NCBI GenBank assembly: GCA_900555635.1
Contig: USLU01000017.1
Coordinates: 30,649 to 94,648 of the forward strand
Source of the DNA: an uncultured Bacteroides sp.
GTDB lineage: Bacteria; Bacteroidota; Bacteroidia; Bacteroidales; Bacteroidaceae
Length of the DNA stretch: 64,000 nt
Direction: 5' to 3'
Of the stretch, positions 22,411 through 31,970 are shown in pieces. A program made the translations under genes and the position numbers. Each line of letters opens with the position of its first letter. Position 1 is the stretch's first letter. Below the pieces are notes generated by a model that was not told where the DNA came from, ran no database searches, and was given only the letters and a program-made list of their open reading frames with translations.

Positions 22411-24330
22411 TTGAAGCTTTCAGCCTACCTCCGGATTTTCCGCCAGCACCTTTCCTCCCGCATATTGCCCGTATGGACTATACTCCTGGCCGATATCCTG
22501 ATAATCGCCTTATCGACTTTTATCGCCTATTGCCTCCGCTATGGTTTTGTCGGTATCATCGAGGGGACTTCCACGGTTGATTCCGCCATATTGTTTGCAG
22601 TAGCGGCTAATCTTATATTTTTCCGTATCTTCCGTACCTATTCCAACGTCCTGAGGTTTTCCTCCTTTGTGGATATCATGCGGATTTTCGCCTCGCTGAC
22701 CGCTGCGTACGCCTCGCTGATGTTCCTCAGCCTCTTGCTTGAGAGCGTTTTGGACCGGAAACCTGCTTCTATCGGCATCCTTTTCATGTCCTATATCATC
22801 AGTTTTGCCATCATGTCCGGTTCTCGTATCCTTGTGAAAACCATTTTCGAAACAGTGAACTTCGACCGCTCCCATTGCGCCCATGTCTTTATCTATGGAG
22901 CCAAGGAAGCCGGTGTGAATATAGCCAAAACCCTCCGTGTCAACCTTCGTCACCATTATCTGCTTCGCGGCTTCATCGCCGACGAACCCGAACTGGTGAA
23001 TAAAGTCATCATGGGTGTCCGTGTCTTTCCTAACGACGATACCTTGATTGACCAATTGAATTCCCGTGGTATACAGACGGTTATCGTATCTCCCGCCAAG
23101 ATGGATGCCCTGAAGAATTCCGACCTTGCCGACCGTTTGCTGTCACACAACATCAAACTGCTGACCGCCCCTCCGTTGAGCGAATGGACCGGACGTACAT
23201 TAAACAGCAACCAGCTGAAAGAGATCCAGATTGAAGACCTTCTTCAACGTGCTCCTATAGAAATCGACATACACAAAGTGGCTTCCCATCTGGAAGGCAA
23301 GCGTGTGCTGATAACCGGTGCCGCCGGTTCCATCGGCAGTGAGATCATGCGTCAGGTTGCCTCCTTCAACCCCTATAAACTGATCCTTGTTGACCAGGCA
23401 GAAACTCCTTTGCACGATATCCGTCTGGAGCTTCAGGACCGCTGGCGTGATATCGATGCCGAGACTATCATCGCTGATATCTCGAATGCCACCCGTCTTG
23501 AGGAGATATTCAAGGAGTTCAAACCGCAGTACATATTCCATGCCGCTGCCTACAAGCATGTCCCCATGATGGAGGACAATGTCTCGGAATCAATCCAGGT
23601 GAATGTATACGGTACGCGTACTCTTGCCGACCTTGCCGTGAAATACGGCGTGGAGAAGTTCGTGATGATCTCTACCGACAAGGCGGTTAATCCTACGAAT
23701 GTGATGGGCTGTTCGAAACGTATCTGTGAGATATATGTGCAGTCGCTGGCGAAGAAATTGCAGAAAGAAGGTATACGCGCCACGCAATTCATCACCACCC
23801 GTTTTGGCAATGTGCTGGGTTCTAATGGCTCTGTAATTCCCCGTTTCCGCAATCAGATACAGAAAGGCGGTCCTGTCACAGTGACCCATCCTGAGATCAT
23901 CCGCTATTTCATGACGATCCCTGAAGCCTGCCGCCTAGTTTTGGAAGCGGGTAGTATGGGTAACGGTGGAGAAATCTACATCTTTGATATGGGCAAACCG
24001 GTAAAGATCGTAGACCTTGCGAAACGTATGATTAACCTTTCGGGCCGTACGGACGTGAAGATTGAGTTCACCGGTTTACGCCATGGCGAGAAGCTATACG
24101 AGGAACTCCTGAATGTGAAGGAACTGACGAAACCTACCTATCATGAGAAGATCATGATCGCTACAGTCCGTGAATATGATTATGACGAGGTGAAGGAATG
24201 CATCCAACGCCTGATAGATCTAAGCTATACTTATGACCAGATGCGGATCGTTTCCGCCATGAAGGAGTTTGTTCCGGAATTTGTGAGCAAGAACTCCTGT
24301 TTTGAAGTACTTGATATGCAACTCAATTAA
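22411..24330 (+). CDS. Membrane-bound nucleotide-sugar 4,6-dehydratase (WbpM/FlaA1 large form)
   Basis: A 639-residue protein that starts at TTG 22411. Four membrane segments in the first 150 residues are followed by a Rossmann region and then a C-terminal SDR catalytic domain with NAD motif VLITGAAGSIGSEI and the active-site region MISTDKAVNPTNVMGCSKR. The Met in place of the usual Tyr of YxxxK is typical of this group. It converts UDP-GlcNAc to the 4-keto-6-deoxy intermediate. Together with the 46745 reductase and the 47790 transferase it should supply the first sugar (D-QuiNAc or D-FucNAc) of the capsule repeat. Confidence 0.9.
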   Translation: MKLSAYLRIFRQHLSSRILPVWTILLADILIIALSTFIAYCLRYGFVGIIEGTSTVDSAILFAVAANLIFFRIFRTYSNVLRFSSFVDIMRIFASLTAAYASLMFLSLLLESVLDRKPASIGILFMSYIISFAIMSGSRILVKTIFETVNFDRSHCAHVFIYGAKEAGVNIAKTLRVNLRHHYLLRGFIADEPELVNKVIMGVRVFPNDDTLIDQLNSRGIQTVIVSPAKMDALKNSDLADRLLSHNIKLLTAPPLSEWTGRTLNSNQLKEIQIEDLLQRAPIEIDIHKVASHLEGKRVLITGAAGSIGSEIMRQVASFNPYKLILVDQAETPLHDIRLELQDRWRDIDAETIIADISNATRLEEIFKEFKPQYIFHAAAYKHVPMMEDNVSESIQVNVYGTRTLADLAVKYGVEKFVMISTDKAVNPTNVMGCSKRICEIYVQSLAKKLQKEGIRATQFITTRFGNVLGSNGSVIPRFRNQIQKGGPVTVTHPEIIRYFMTIPEACRLVLEAGSMGNGGEIYIFDMGKPVKIVDLAKRMINLSGRTDVKIEFTGLRHGEKLYEELLNVKELTKPTYHEKIMIATVREYDYDEVKECIQRLIDLSYTYDQMRIVSAMKEFVPEFVSKNSCFEVLDMQLN

Positions 24331-24352
24331 TCCTTTTAACTATAAAAAAACT

Positions 24353-24432
24353 CCGGGAACCGTGGATCCTACCCTTTCATTACTACGCGAAGTAATAAAT
24401 ATAAATCACCCTGGTTCCACGTTCCCGGTTTT
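24353..24432 (+). terminator. Large stem-loop within the capsule operon
   Basis: CCGGGAAC pairs with GTTCCCGG, then GTGGA with TCCAC after a one-base bulge (arms 24353-24366 and 24416-24428). An inner ATTACT/AAGTAAT-type hairpin lies within the loop. A-rich sequence precedes and TTTTAAAA follows. It looks like an intra-operon terminator that an antiterminated polymerase would pass. Confidence 0.55.
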
Positions 24433-24446
24433 AAAAGAATTCCGCA

Positions 24447-24481
24447 AACAATAAATCATAAACAATAAATCATAAATCTTC
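24447..24481. repeat. 7-bp repeat array before the export-protein gene
   Basis: AACAATA-AATCATA is repeated twice, followed by AATCTTC, directly before the ATG at 24482. Confidence 0.7.
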
Positions 24482-26908
24482 ATGAGTCGAATATTTTTAT
24501 TGATTTTCAGCCTTTTTATTTTTACGAATCTGACTTATGCTCAGCGTATGTCTGACGATCAGGTCGTGCAATACGTGAAACAGGCCCAGGCTGCGGGTAA
24601 GTCCCAGAAACAGATGACTACCGAGTTGTTGCGCCGCGGTGTAACTCAGGAGCAGGTATTGCGTATCAAGGCTCAGTATGAAGCAACAAACAGTACCGCT
24701 GACGGTACGGACAACAAGCCTACCCAGATGCGTAAGCGTGGTGTTGCTATGGGTGAGTCTTATGAAGCTGCTGAAGTTGAAGACCAGAAAACTGTGATTG
24801 ATGAGAAACAGGACAGCAAGGCCGTACCGGAAGCATCGGGCCGACGGATCTTTGGTCATAATCTGTTTCAAAGCCGTAACTTATCTTTTGAGCCAAGTTC
24901 TAATCTTGCTACTCCGGTCAATTACCGCTTAGGTCCCGGTGATGAAGTTATCATCGATATTTGGGGAGCTTCACAAAATACGATTCGTCAGACTATCAGC
25001 CCGGAAGGTGATATCCAGGTGAAAGACCTCGGTCCAGTTCATCTGAACGGCATGACCGTGAAGGAAGCCAATGCTTATCTTCAGCGCGAATTCTCCAAGA
25101 TTTATTCCGGTATAGGTGGCAGCGACCCCAATTCTCAGATTCGTCTGACTTTGGGTGATGTACGTACCATCCAGATAAATATTATGGGTGAGGTTTCCGT
25201 TCCGGGCACCTATACGCTTTCCGCCTTCTCCACGGTATTTCATGCTCTGTATCGTGCCGGCGGCGTGAACGCTATCGGTAGTTTGCGCGGCATCAAACTG
25301 GTTCGTGGCGGAAGAACCATCGAGACCCTCGATGTCTATGAGTTTATCCTGAAAGGCAAGATGAATGACGATATCCGCCTTCAGGAAGGGGATGTGATTA
25401 TCGTAAACCCTTACCAGTCCTTAGTGGAAATAGTGGGCAAGGTGAAACGTCCCATGTATTACGAAATGAAAGCTACCGAGACCGTTGCCAATCTGCTGAA
25501 GTATGCGGGTGGTTTTACCGGTGATGCTTATAAGAAAGAAGTTCGTATTATCCGCAAAAGTGGGCGTGAACATCAGGTCTTCAATGTGGATGAAATGGAC
25601 TATTCCGTATTTCGTCTGGATGATGGCGATATGGTTACCACCGATGCTGTATTGGAACGTTTTGAGAATAAAGTGGAGATTAGCGGTGCGGTTTACCGTG
25701 CAGGTCTTTATCAATTGGACGGTACGGTGAATACCGTAAAACAACTGATCAAGAAAGCCGAAGGCCTTCGTGGCGATGCGTTTCTAGGTCGTGTGCTGTT
25801 GGATAGAGAACGTGAGGATTATACTCATGAAATGCTCTCCATTGATTTGAATGGATTGATGAATGGTACTGTGGCAGATATTCCTCTTCAGAAGGAAGAT
25901 CACTTATATATTCCCAGTATCAATGACTTGAAAGAAGAAGAAACGGTCTCCATCTACGGAGAAGTGCTCAATCCCGGTACTTTCCTTCATTCAGACAATA
26001 TGTCAATAGAAGATTTGGTTATTCAGGCTGGTGGCTTGCGTGAGGCTGCTTCTACTACAAGAGTAAGCATTACGCGTCGTATCAAGGATTCTAAGAGTAC
26101 AACATACAGTAGCAAATTGGCGGAGACGTTCACTTTTGATATCAAAGATGGCTTGATTATGGATGGTGAAAGTTTCCAGTTGCAACCATTTGATGTTGTT
26201 CAGGTTCGTCGCAGTCCTGCCTATCAGGTGCAACGTACGGTGACTGTAGCCGGTGAGGTCCTTTTCAGTGGCAGTTATACGCTTCTGAAAAAGAATGAAC
26301 GTTTGAGCGATTTGATAAATCGTGCGGGTGGTATTACGCCGGAGGCTTATATCAAGGGTGGTCGTTTGATTCGTAAGATGAACGATGAAGAACGCCGTCG
26401 CGAACGAGATGTAGTGCGCATGGCTCGTAGTGGTGAAGGAAAAGATAGTATTTCAACTGCAAAGTTAGCTATTTCTGATACTTATACAGTTGGTATAGAT
26501 ATGGGCAAAGCATTAGCTAATCCCGGTAGTGACTTTGATATTGTTTTGCGTGAAGGAGATATGATTTACATTCCCGAATATGTCAATACAGTAAAGATTG
26601 GTGGTTCTGTAATGTATCCTAATACTGTAAGTTGGGAGAAAGGAAAGAAATTGAAGCATTATATCGAGATGGCTGGTGGTTACGGAAACATGGCGAAGAA
26701 GAGCAAGGTTTATATCATCTATCTGAATGGTACCGTAGCTCGTGCCAAAAAGGGTAGTAGTAGTGTTATACAACCCGGTTGTGAGATAGTAATCCCTAGC
26801 AAGAGAGAAAAACAAGGGGGTATGAAACTTACAGAGATTTTAGGACTGAGTTCTACTACTGCTACAATGGCGGCAATGGTGGCTACTATGGTAAATGCTT
26901 TAAAATAA
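24482..26908 (+). CDS. Capsule export outer-membrane protein (Wza-like, poly-export and SLBB domains)
   Basis: An 808-residue protein with a signal peptide (IFLLIFSLFIFTNLTYAQ). A poly-export domain near residues 140-230 (NYRLGPGDEVIIDIWGASQ) is followed by about five to six SLBB beta-grasp repeats (for example QINIMGEVSVPGTYTLSAF and VSIYGEVLNPGTFLHSD), and a final hydrophobic segment at the C-terminus. It forms the periplasm-to-surface channel for the polymer. It is longer than E. coli Wza because of the extra SLBB repeats, the normal Bacteroides form. The next gene, Wzz, begins 11 bases later. Confidence 0.92.
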   Translation: MSRIFLLIFSLFIFTNLTYAQRMSDDQVVQYVKQAQAAGKSQKQMTTELLRRGVTQEQVLRIKAQYEATNSTADGTDNKPTQMRKRGVAMGESYEAAEVEDQKTVIDEKQDSKAVPEASGRRIFGHNLFQSRNLSFEPSSNLATPVNYRLGPGDEVIIDIWGASQNTIRQTISPEGDIQVKDLGPVHLNGMTVKEANAYLQREFSKIYSGIGGSDPNSQIRLTLGDVRTIQINIMGEVSVPGTYTLSAFSTVFHALYRAGGVNAIGSLRGIKLVRGGRTIETLDVYEFILKGKMNDDIRLQEGDVIIVNPYQSLVEIVGKVKRPMYYEMKATETVANLLKYAGGFTGDAYKKEVRIIRKSGREHQVFNVDEMDYSVFRLDDGDMVTTDAVLERFENKVEISGAVYRAGLYQLDGTVNTVKQLIKKAEGLRGDAFLGRVLLDREREDYTHEMLSIDLNGLMNGTVADIPLQKEDHLYIPSINDLKEEETVSIYGEVLNPGTFLHSDNMSIEDLVIQAGGLREAASTTRVSITRRIKDSKSTTYSSKLAETFTFDIKDGLIMDGESFQLQPFDVVQVRRSPAYQVQRTVTVAGEVLFSGSYTLLKKNERLSDLINRAGGITPEAYIKGGRLIRKMNDEERRRERDVVRMARSGEGKDSISTAKLAISDTYTVGIDMGKALANPGSDFDIVLREGDMIYIPEYVNTVKIGGSVMYPNTVSWEKGKKLKHYIEMAGGYGNMAKKSKVYIIYLNGTVARAKKGSSSVIQPGCEIVIPSKREKQGGMKLTEILGLSSTTATMAAMVATMVNALK

Positions 26909-26918
26909 GAAGTGAATA

Positions 26919-28019
26919 ATGAATGAAGATTTAGAAAAGAAGGCTCAACAGGAGGAACAGGAAATCGATTTGCTGGAGCTTACTTTAAAAGTTTGGGCAG
27001 AACGTAAATGGGTATTGAAATGCTGTGGCTATGCTGTACTTGTAGGATTGGTAATAGCTTTTAGTATTCCACGTGAATATACGGCTAATGCGGTAATAGC
27101 TCCTGAGTTTTCAGATAATAAAAGTGGTGGCCTTTCATCTCTAGCTAGTTTGGCAGGTATAAATTTGAATACAACTTCTGGTGCCGATGCCATCTATCCT
27201 GAATTATATCCTGATATTGTTTATTCCGTTCCATTTCTGACAGAGTTATTTGATGTTCATGTTAAAGATTTGGATGGAGAAATAGATACTACACTTTATT
27301 GTTATTTGGATGAACATCAGCGTACTCCTTGGTGGTCACTCGCAACTTCGGCACCATTTAAAGCACTTGGATGGATTATTTCTTTATTTCAGGGAGAGAA
27401 AGAGGAAGATGATGGTAAGTTGGATCCTTTCCGCTTAACAAAGGATGAAACTGATCTTGTGAAAGAGTTGGGCAAACGTATTGATGTTTCTGTAGATAAG
27501 AAAACAGGTGTTACAACATTGTCTGTCACAATGCAGGATGCACAGATTTCGGCTTGCTTAACTGATACGGTTATGCGAAAATTACAGAATTATATTACAG
27601 AGTATCGCACCAATAAGGCTCGTCAGGATTTTCTATTTCAAAAAGATTTTTTTGAGAGAAAAAAAGGAGAATATGAGAAGGCTCAAGAGAATTATGCCAA
27701 ATTTGCCGATGCTAATAAAAATATTATATTGTTGAGTTACCGTATAGAGCAGGAGCGGTTAGAGAATGAAATGCGATTGACTTATCAAGTTTACACTTCT
27801 GTTGCGCAACAACTACAAATGGCTGAAGCAAAAGTCCAAGAAATAACACCGGTTTATACTGTGCTTGAGCCAGCTACTATTCCTGTAAAACCATCTAAAC
27901 CGAGCAAAGCTCTTGTGCTAATAGCTATTGTTTTCTTGACAGGTATGGGGTGTATTGCTTGGATTCTTATAGGGAAGAGCACTGTAAATAATTTGAAGAG
28001 AAAAAGTAACTCTATGTAG
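26919..28019 (+). CDS. Chain-length determinant protein (Wzz)
   Basis: A 366-residue inner-membrane protein with a membrane helix near residues 33-52 (CCGYAVLVGLVIAFSI) and another near 330-350 (ALVLIAIVFLTGMGCIAWIL). The long periplasmic coiled-coil lies between them (RKKGEYEKAQENYAKFADANK). A proline-rich PVKPSKPSK motif precedes the second helix. It controls how long the polymer grows with Wzy. No tyrosine kinase domain is attached and none is found in the window. Confidence 0.9.
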   Translation: MNEDLEKKAQQEEQEIDLLELTLKVWAERKWVLKCCGYAVLVGLVIAFSIPREYTANAVIAPEFSDNKSGGLSSLASLAGINLNTTSGADAIYPELYPDIVYSVPFLTELFDVHVKDLDGEIDTTLYCYLDEHQRTPWWSLATSAPFKALGWIISLFQGEKEEDDGKLDPFRLTKDETDLVKELGKRIDVSVDKKTGVTTLSVTMQDAQISACLTDTVMRKLQNYITEYRTNKARQDFLFQKDFFERKKGEYEKAQENYAKFADANKNIILLSYRIEQERLENEMRLTYQVYTSVAQQLQMAEAKVQEITPVYTVLEPATIPVKPSKPSKALVLIAIVFLTGMGCIAWILIGKSTVNNLKRKSNSM

Positions 28020-28109
28020 AGAAATAGATAATAGCTTTTAGATAAAAACAAATAATGTCTCTATATAATTTATCAATGTACAGTTGTTCTTGTTTCTGCT
28101 AATTACTGT

Positions 28110-29558
28110 ATGACAAAATCTTTAAAAAACAAAACAATCCGTGGCGTTGGTTGGAGTTTTATCGATAATATAGCCAGTTCCGGTATTACTTTTTTAGTTG
28201 GATTAGTTTTAGCCCGTTTGTTAACTCCGGAAGAATATGGAGTGATGGCTATGATTACTATATTTATAGCAATTTCGGATTCTATTATTGATAGTGGCTT
28301 TTCCAATGCTCTAATACGTAAAGTGCATATTAACCGGGTTGATTATAATACGGTTTTTTATTTTAATCTAGTCGTAAGTGTTTTCTTGTATATAGTATTA
28401 TTTCTGTTTTCACCTGCTATCAGTGTATTCTTTAAGGAACCTATATTGGTCGAAGTAATGCGGGTGATAGGTTGGGTGCTTATAATTAATGCGTTGGCTA
28501 TTATCCCTCGTACAATATTTGTACGAGCAGTTAATTTTAAAACACAGACTAAAGTTTCTTTAATATCCTCCGTTACCAGTGGAATAGTTGGTATAGGAAT
28601 GGCTCTTGGAGGAATGGGGGTTTGGAGTTTGGTGGGGCAGCAACTTTCTCGTCAAATATTGAATACTTTATTTTTATGGGTTTATTGTAAATGGCAACCT
28701 GCTTTTGAATTCTCAGTAAAAAGCTTTAGGGAGATGTTTAGTTTCGGGTATAAGTTGTTGTTCTCTGGGCTTATAGATACTATCTATAAAGATGTTTATT
28801 ATCTGATTATAGGACGTTTCTTCTCCTCAGCTCTTTTGGGACAATATACTCGTGCACAACAATTTAACATTATATTTTCTAGTAATTTGACTGCAGTGGT
28901 GCAGCGTGTAAGCTATCCTGTATTAAGTTCTATTCAAAATGAACCGGAACGTTTACGAGAAGCATATAGAAAAGTTATAAAAACAACAATGCTGGTAACT
29001 TTTGCCTGTATGTTGGGCTTAGCAGCAGTAGCAAAGCCTTTAGTAATTATTCTGATAGGTGAGAAATGGCTACCTGCTGTTAGCTTCTTACAAATTATAT
29101 GTTTTTCGGGTATGCTTTATCCGCTTCATGCCATTAATTTAAACATTTTGAAGGTCAAAGGCCGTTCTGATTTATTTTTAAAATTAGAACTAATAAAGAA
29201 GACTTTAGCGATTGGACCTATTGTTATAGGAGTGTTTTATGGCATTGAGTATATGCTATGGGGAAGTGTTCTTAATTCTTTCGTTGCATATTTCCTCAAT
29301 AGTTACTATTCCGCAGGGCTTATTAATTATTCGACAAAAGAGCAACTGAAAGATTTGTTACCAACATTTCTTGTATCGATTTTTGTCGCTCTTTTGATGT
29401 GGAGTCTCTCTTTTTGTATTTCGTCAGTATATTTTCTTCTCCCTCTTCAGCTACTGTTTGGAATTTTTTTAGCCTATTTTATTTACGAAAAAACAAAATT
29501 GCCGGAATATCTTGAACTCAAGCACTTGGGAATCTCCTTATTCAATCGGAATAAATAA
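28110..29558 (+). CDS. Polysaccharide flippase Wzx (MOP superfamily)
   Basis: A 482-residue protein with about 12 to 14 membrane helices and the WzxC/TuaB-type start (GVGWSFIDNIASSGITFLVG). It moves the lipid-linked repeat unit across the inner membrane. Gene content (Wzx, Wzy, Wzz, Wza) places this locus in the Wzy-dependent class. From about here the DNA becomes clearly richer in A and T than the upxY end of the locus. Confidence 0.92.
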   Translation: MTKSLKNKTIRGVGWSFIDNIASSGITFLVGLVLARLLTPEEYGVMAMITIFIAISDSIIDSGFSNALIRKVHINRVDYNTVFYFNLVVSVFLYIVLFLFSPAISVFFKEPILVEVMRVIGWVLIINALAIIPRTIFVRAVNFKTQTKVSLISSVTSGIVGIGMALGGMGVWSLVGQQLSRQILNTLFLWVYCKWQPAFEFSVKSFREMFSFGYKLLFSGLIDTIYKDVYYLIIGRFFSSALLGQYTRAQQFNIIFSSNLTAVVQRVSYPVLSSIQNEPERLREAYRKVIKTTMLVTFACMLGLAAVAKPLVIILIGEKWLPAVSFLQIICFSGMLYPLHAINLNILKVKGRSDLFLKLELIKKTLAIGPIVIGVFYGIEYMLWGSVLNSFVAYFLNSYYSAGLINYSTKEQLKDLLPTFLVSIFVALLMWSLSFCISSVYFLLPLQLLFGIFLAYFIYEKTKLPEYLELKHLGISLFNRNK

Positions 29559-29605
29559 AAATATAGCAAAAAATAACGTCCTGGTGGGACACTTATAACA
29601 TAATT

Positions 29606-30985
29606 ATGGTAATTCGTTCTTTATTAACTGTCCAGGGAACTTTGTATTCTTTGGAAGAAATTCGTCTTTGGGTTGAAAATCGTAACCGTTCAATTCAAGT
29701 ATCTATAGATAGGGTTCCTTTTTCTTTTTTGAAAGACTGGTATCAGGACAAAGATGGCTCTTTAAGGCATATGTCTGGACGTTTTTTTTCTATTGAGGGA
29801 ATTCATGTGGAAACGGATTGTGGTTCTATTTCTAATTGGACTCAGCCCATTATAAACCAACCTGAAGTTGGCTTTTTAGGTATCCTTACAAAAGAGTTTA
29901 ATGGGATTCTTTATTTTTTAATGCAGGCTAAGATAGAACCCGGGAATGTAAATTGTGTACAGATATCTCCTACTTTGCAGGCTACAAAAAGTAATTATAC
30001 ACAGATTCATAAAGGAAAAAAACCTTTATATCTTGATTATTTTGTAAATGCTACTCCAAATCAGATTATTTTGGACCAACTCCAATCCGAACAGGGAGCT
30101 AGATTCCTTCGTAAGAGAAATCGCAATATAATCATAAAAGTGGAAGATGAGATTGAAGAGCATGATGATTTCCGCTGGATGACATTGGGACAGATAAAGG
30201 AACTGATGCGATATGATAATATGGTTAATATGGATACCCGTACTGTTCTTTCCGGTTTAAAAATTAGCGACTACTTATCTCCTACCAATGATACAAGTGA
30301 TCTTTCTGATTTCGGTAAAGACATGATTATGTCTTCTAATACGAATCATTGTCATTTTACCATATCTGAACATTTGTCTTGGCTGTCTTCTCTTAAATCA
30401 AAGTACGACTTGAGAGTACATTCTTTTCCTTTGCGCGAAATGATTGATTGGAATATTTTACCGGATGAAATATCCCGCGAGGATGGAAAGTACTTTAAAG
30501 TAATTGGTGTGAAGGTTACTATTGCTAATCGTGAAGTTTCCTCTTGGTTCCAACCATTAGTCCAACCAATGCAGAAAGGTATATGTGCTTTCATTATCAA
30601 AAAGATAAATGGAGTTTATCATTTCCTGATGCAAGCCAAACTTGAATGTGGTAACTTTGATGTAATGGAACTGGCACCTACTGTACAATGTCTAACAGGT
30701 AATATTCCTAGTTTACAAAGTGCTCGTCCAGCTTTCCTTGATACAATATTAGAATCTTCAGAAGTTCGTGTTCTTTATGATACTTTACAATCAGAAGAGG
30801 GGGGACGTTTCTATCGGGAGCAAAATCGTAACATGATTGTTGAGGTGGGGGATTCCTTTCCATTAGAAGTACCTGAACGATATAGGTGGATGACTTTAGG
30901 ACAGATTTATCAATTTTTGCGTTTTAATAATTATTTAAATATACAGTCCCGCAGTTTGATTGCTGCTGTTAATTATTTACATTGA
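29606..30985 (+). CDS. NDP-hexose 2,3-dehydratase
   Basis: A 459-residue cytoplasmic enzyme made of two homologous halves (about 10-225 and 240-455), as in EvaA and TylX3. Each half repeats WTQPIINQPEVGFLG/WFQPLVQPMQKGICAF, FLMQAKIEPGN/FLMQAKLECGN, a SPT/APT strand and FRWMTLGQIKEL/YRWMTLGQIYQF. The family removes the C2 hydroxyl of an NDP-4-keto-6-deoxyhexose, the first step to 2-deoxysugars. It is well known from actinomycete antibiotic pathways and is unusual in a Bacteroides capsule locus. The next gene is a suitable 3-ketoreductase, which supports the assignment. Confidence 0.9.
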   Translation: MVIRSLLTVQGTLYSLEEIRLWVENRNRSIQVSIDRVPFSFLKDWYQDKDGSLRHMSGRFFSIEGIHVETDCGSISNWTQPIINQPEVGFLGILTKEFNGILYFLMQAKIEPGNVNCVQISPTLQATKSNYTQIHKGKKPLYLDYFVNATPNQIILDQLQSEQGARFLRKRNRNIIIKVEDEIEEHDDFRWMTLGQIKELMRYDNMVNMDTRTVLSGLKISDYLSPTNDTSDLSDFGKDMIMSSNTNHCHFTISEHLSWLSSLKSKYDLRVHSFPLREMIDWNILPDEISREDGKYFKVIGVKVTIANREVSSWFQPLVQPMQKGICAFIIKKINGVYHFLMQAKLECGNFDVMELAPTVQCLTGNIPSLQSARPAFLDTILESSEVRVLYDTLQSEEGGRFYREQNRNMIVEVGDSFPLEVPERYRWMTLGQIYQFLRFNNYLNIQSRSLIAAVNYLH

Positions 30986-30992
30986 AGATAGA

Positions 30993-31970
30993 ATGGCAAA
31001 ACAATATAAGGTAGGAGTGCTCGGATGTGCTAATATTGCTATACGCTCTTTGTTTTCGGCTTTTTTTGCATCTGATCGTTTTGAATTGGTCGGTATTGCC
31101 AGCCGTGACTTTCTTAAAGCACAGATGGTGGCTGAACCTTACCACTGCTCTGCTTATGGTAGCTATGAAGAATTGTTGGATAGAGAAGATATTGAGTTAA
31201 TATACATTCCGCTTCCAACAGGTTTACATTATGAATGGATATGTAAAGCCTTGAGAAAAGGAAAGCACGTAATGAGTGAAAAATCATTGGCATGCACTTA
31301 TAACGAGGTTTTGGAGCTTACAGAGTTAGCCAAGGAAAAGCATTTGCTTTTGATTGAGAACTTTCAGTTTCGTTTCCATTCACAACATGCTTGGGTAAAA
31401 GAGCTTTTGGAAAGAGAGGAGTTGGGACAAATCCGTTGTTTCCGTTGTTCCTTTGGCTTTCCTCCTTTCCAAGATAATGATAATATCCGTTACTCTAAAT
31501 ATCTTGGTGGTGGGGCTTTGCTTGATGCAGGAGCTTATACATTGAAAGCTATGCAATTCATGTTTCCCGATTGTTCTTTTGTATTGCGTTCCGCTTCCTT
31601 ATACCAGCCCTCGGATATGGAGGTTGATCTGTATGGAGGAATATATCTTGATAGTCCTCAGGGTGTTATCGCGGAACTTGCTTTTGGCTTTGATAATTAT
31701 TATCAATGTGGTTATGAAATTTGGGGAAGTAATGGTAAACTGACTACCACTCGTGCATTTACCGCTCCTGCGGACTTTCAGCCTTTGGTTATTCTTGAGA
31801 AACAGGGATATCGTGAAGAAATTCTCTTACCTCAAGATGACCATTTTTCAAATATGTTGGCTCATATAGCCCATTGTTTAGATGAAAAAGATTTTTCGAA
31901 AGAATATATACAAAATTTAAATCAATCCCGGTATATCGGGCTAGTAAAAGAATATTGTTATGGAAAATAA
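30993..31970 (+). CDS. Gfo/Idh/MocA oxidoreductase, probable NDP-sugar 3-ketoreductase
   Basis: A 325-residue NAD(P)-dependent enzyme. The dinucleotide fold starts KVGVLGCANIAIRSL and the family motif SEKSLACTYNE (equivalent of EKP) is seen at about residues 90-100. The start at 30993 (MAKQYKVG) is preferred because a longer frame from 30960 would overlap the dehydratase and add a hydrophobic piece. In antibiotic pathways a Gfo/Idh/MocA enzyme such as TylC- or SpnN-type proteins reduces the 3-keto group formed by the 2,3-dehydratase, so this is the likely partner of the previous gene. Confidence 0.85.
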   Translation: MAKQYKVGVLGCANIAIRSLFSAFFASDRFELVGIASRDFLKAQMVAEPYHCSAYGSYEELLDREDIELIYIPLPTGLHYEWICKALRKGKHVMSEKSLACTYNEVLELTELAKEKHLLLIENFQFRFHSQHAWVKELLEREELGQIRCFRCSFGFPPFQDNDNIRYSKYLGGGALLDAGAYTLKAMQFMFPDCSFVLRSASLYQPSDMEVDLYGGIYLDSPQGVIAELAFGFDNYYQCGYEIWGSNGKLTTTRAFTAPADFQPLVILEKQGYREEILLPQDDHFSNMLAHIAHCLDEKDFSKEYIQNLNQSRYIGLVKEYCYGK

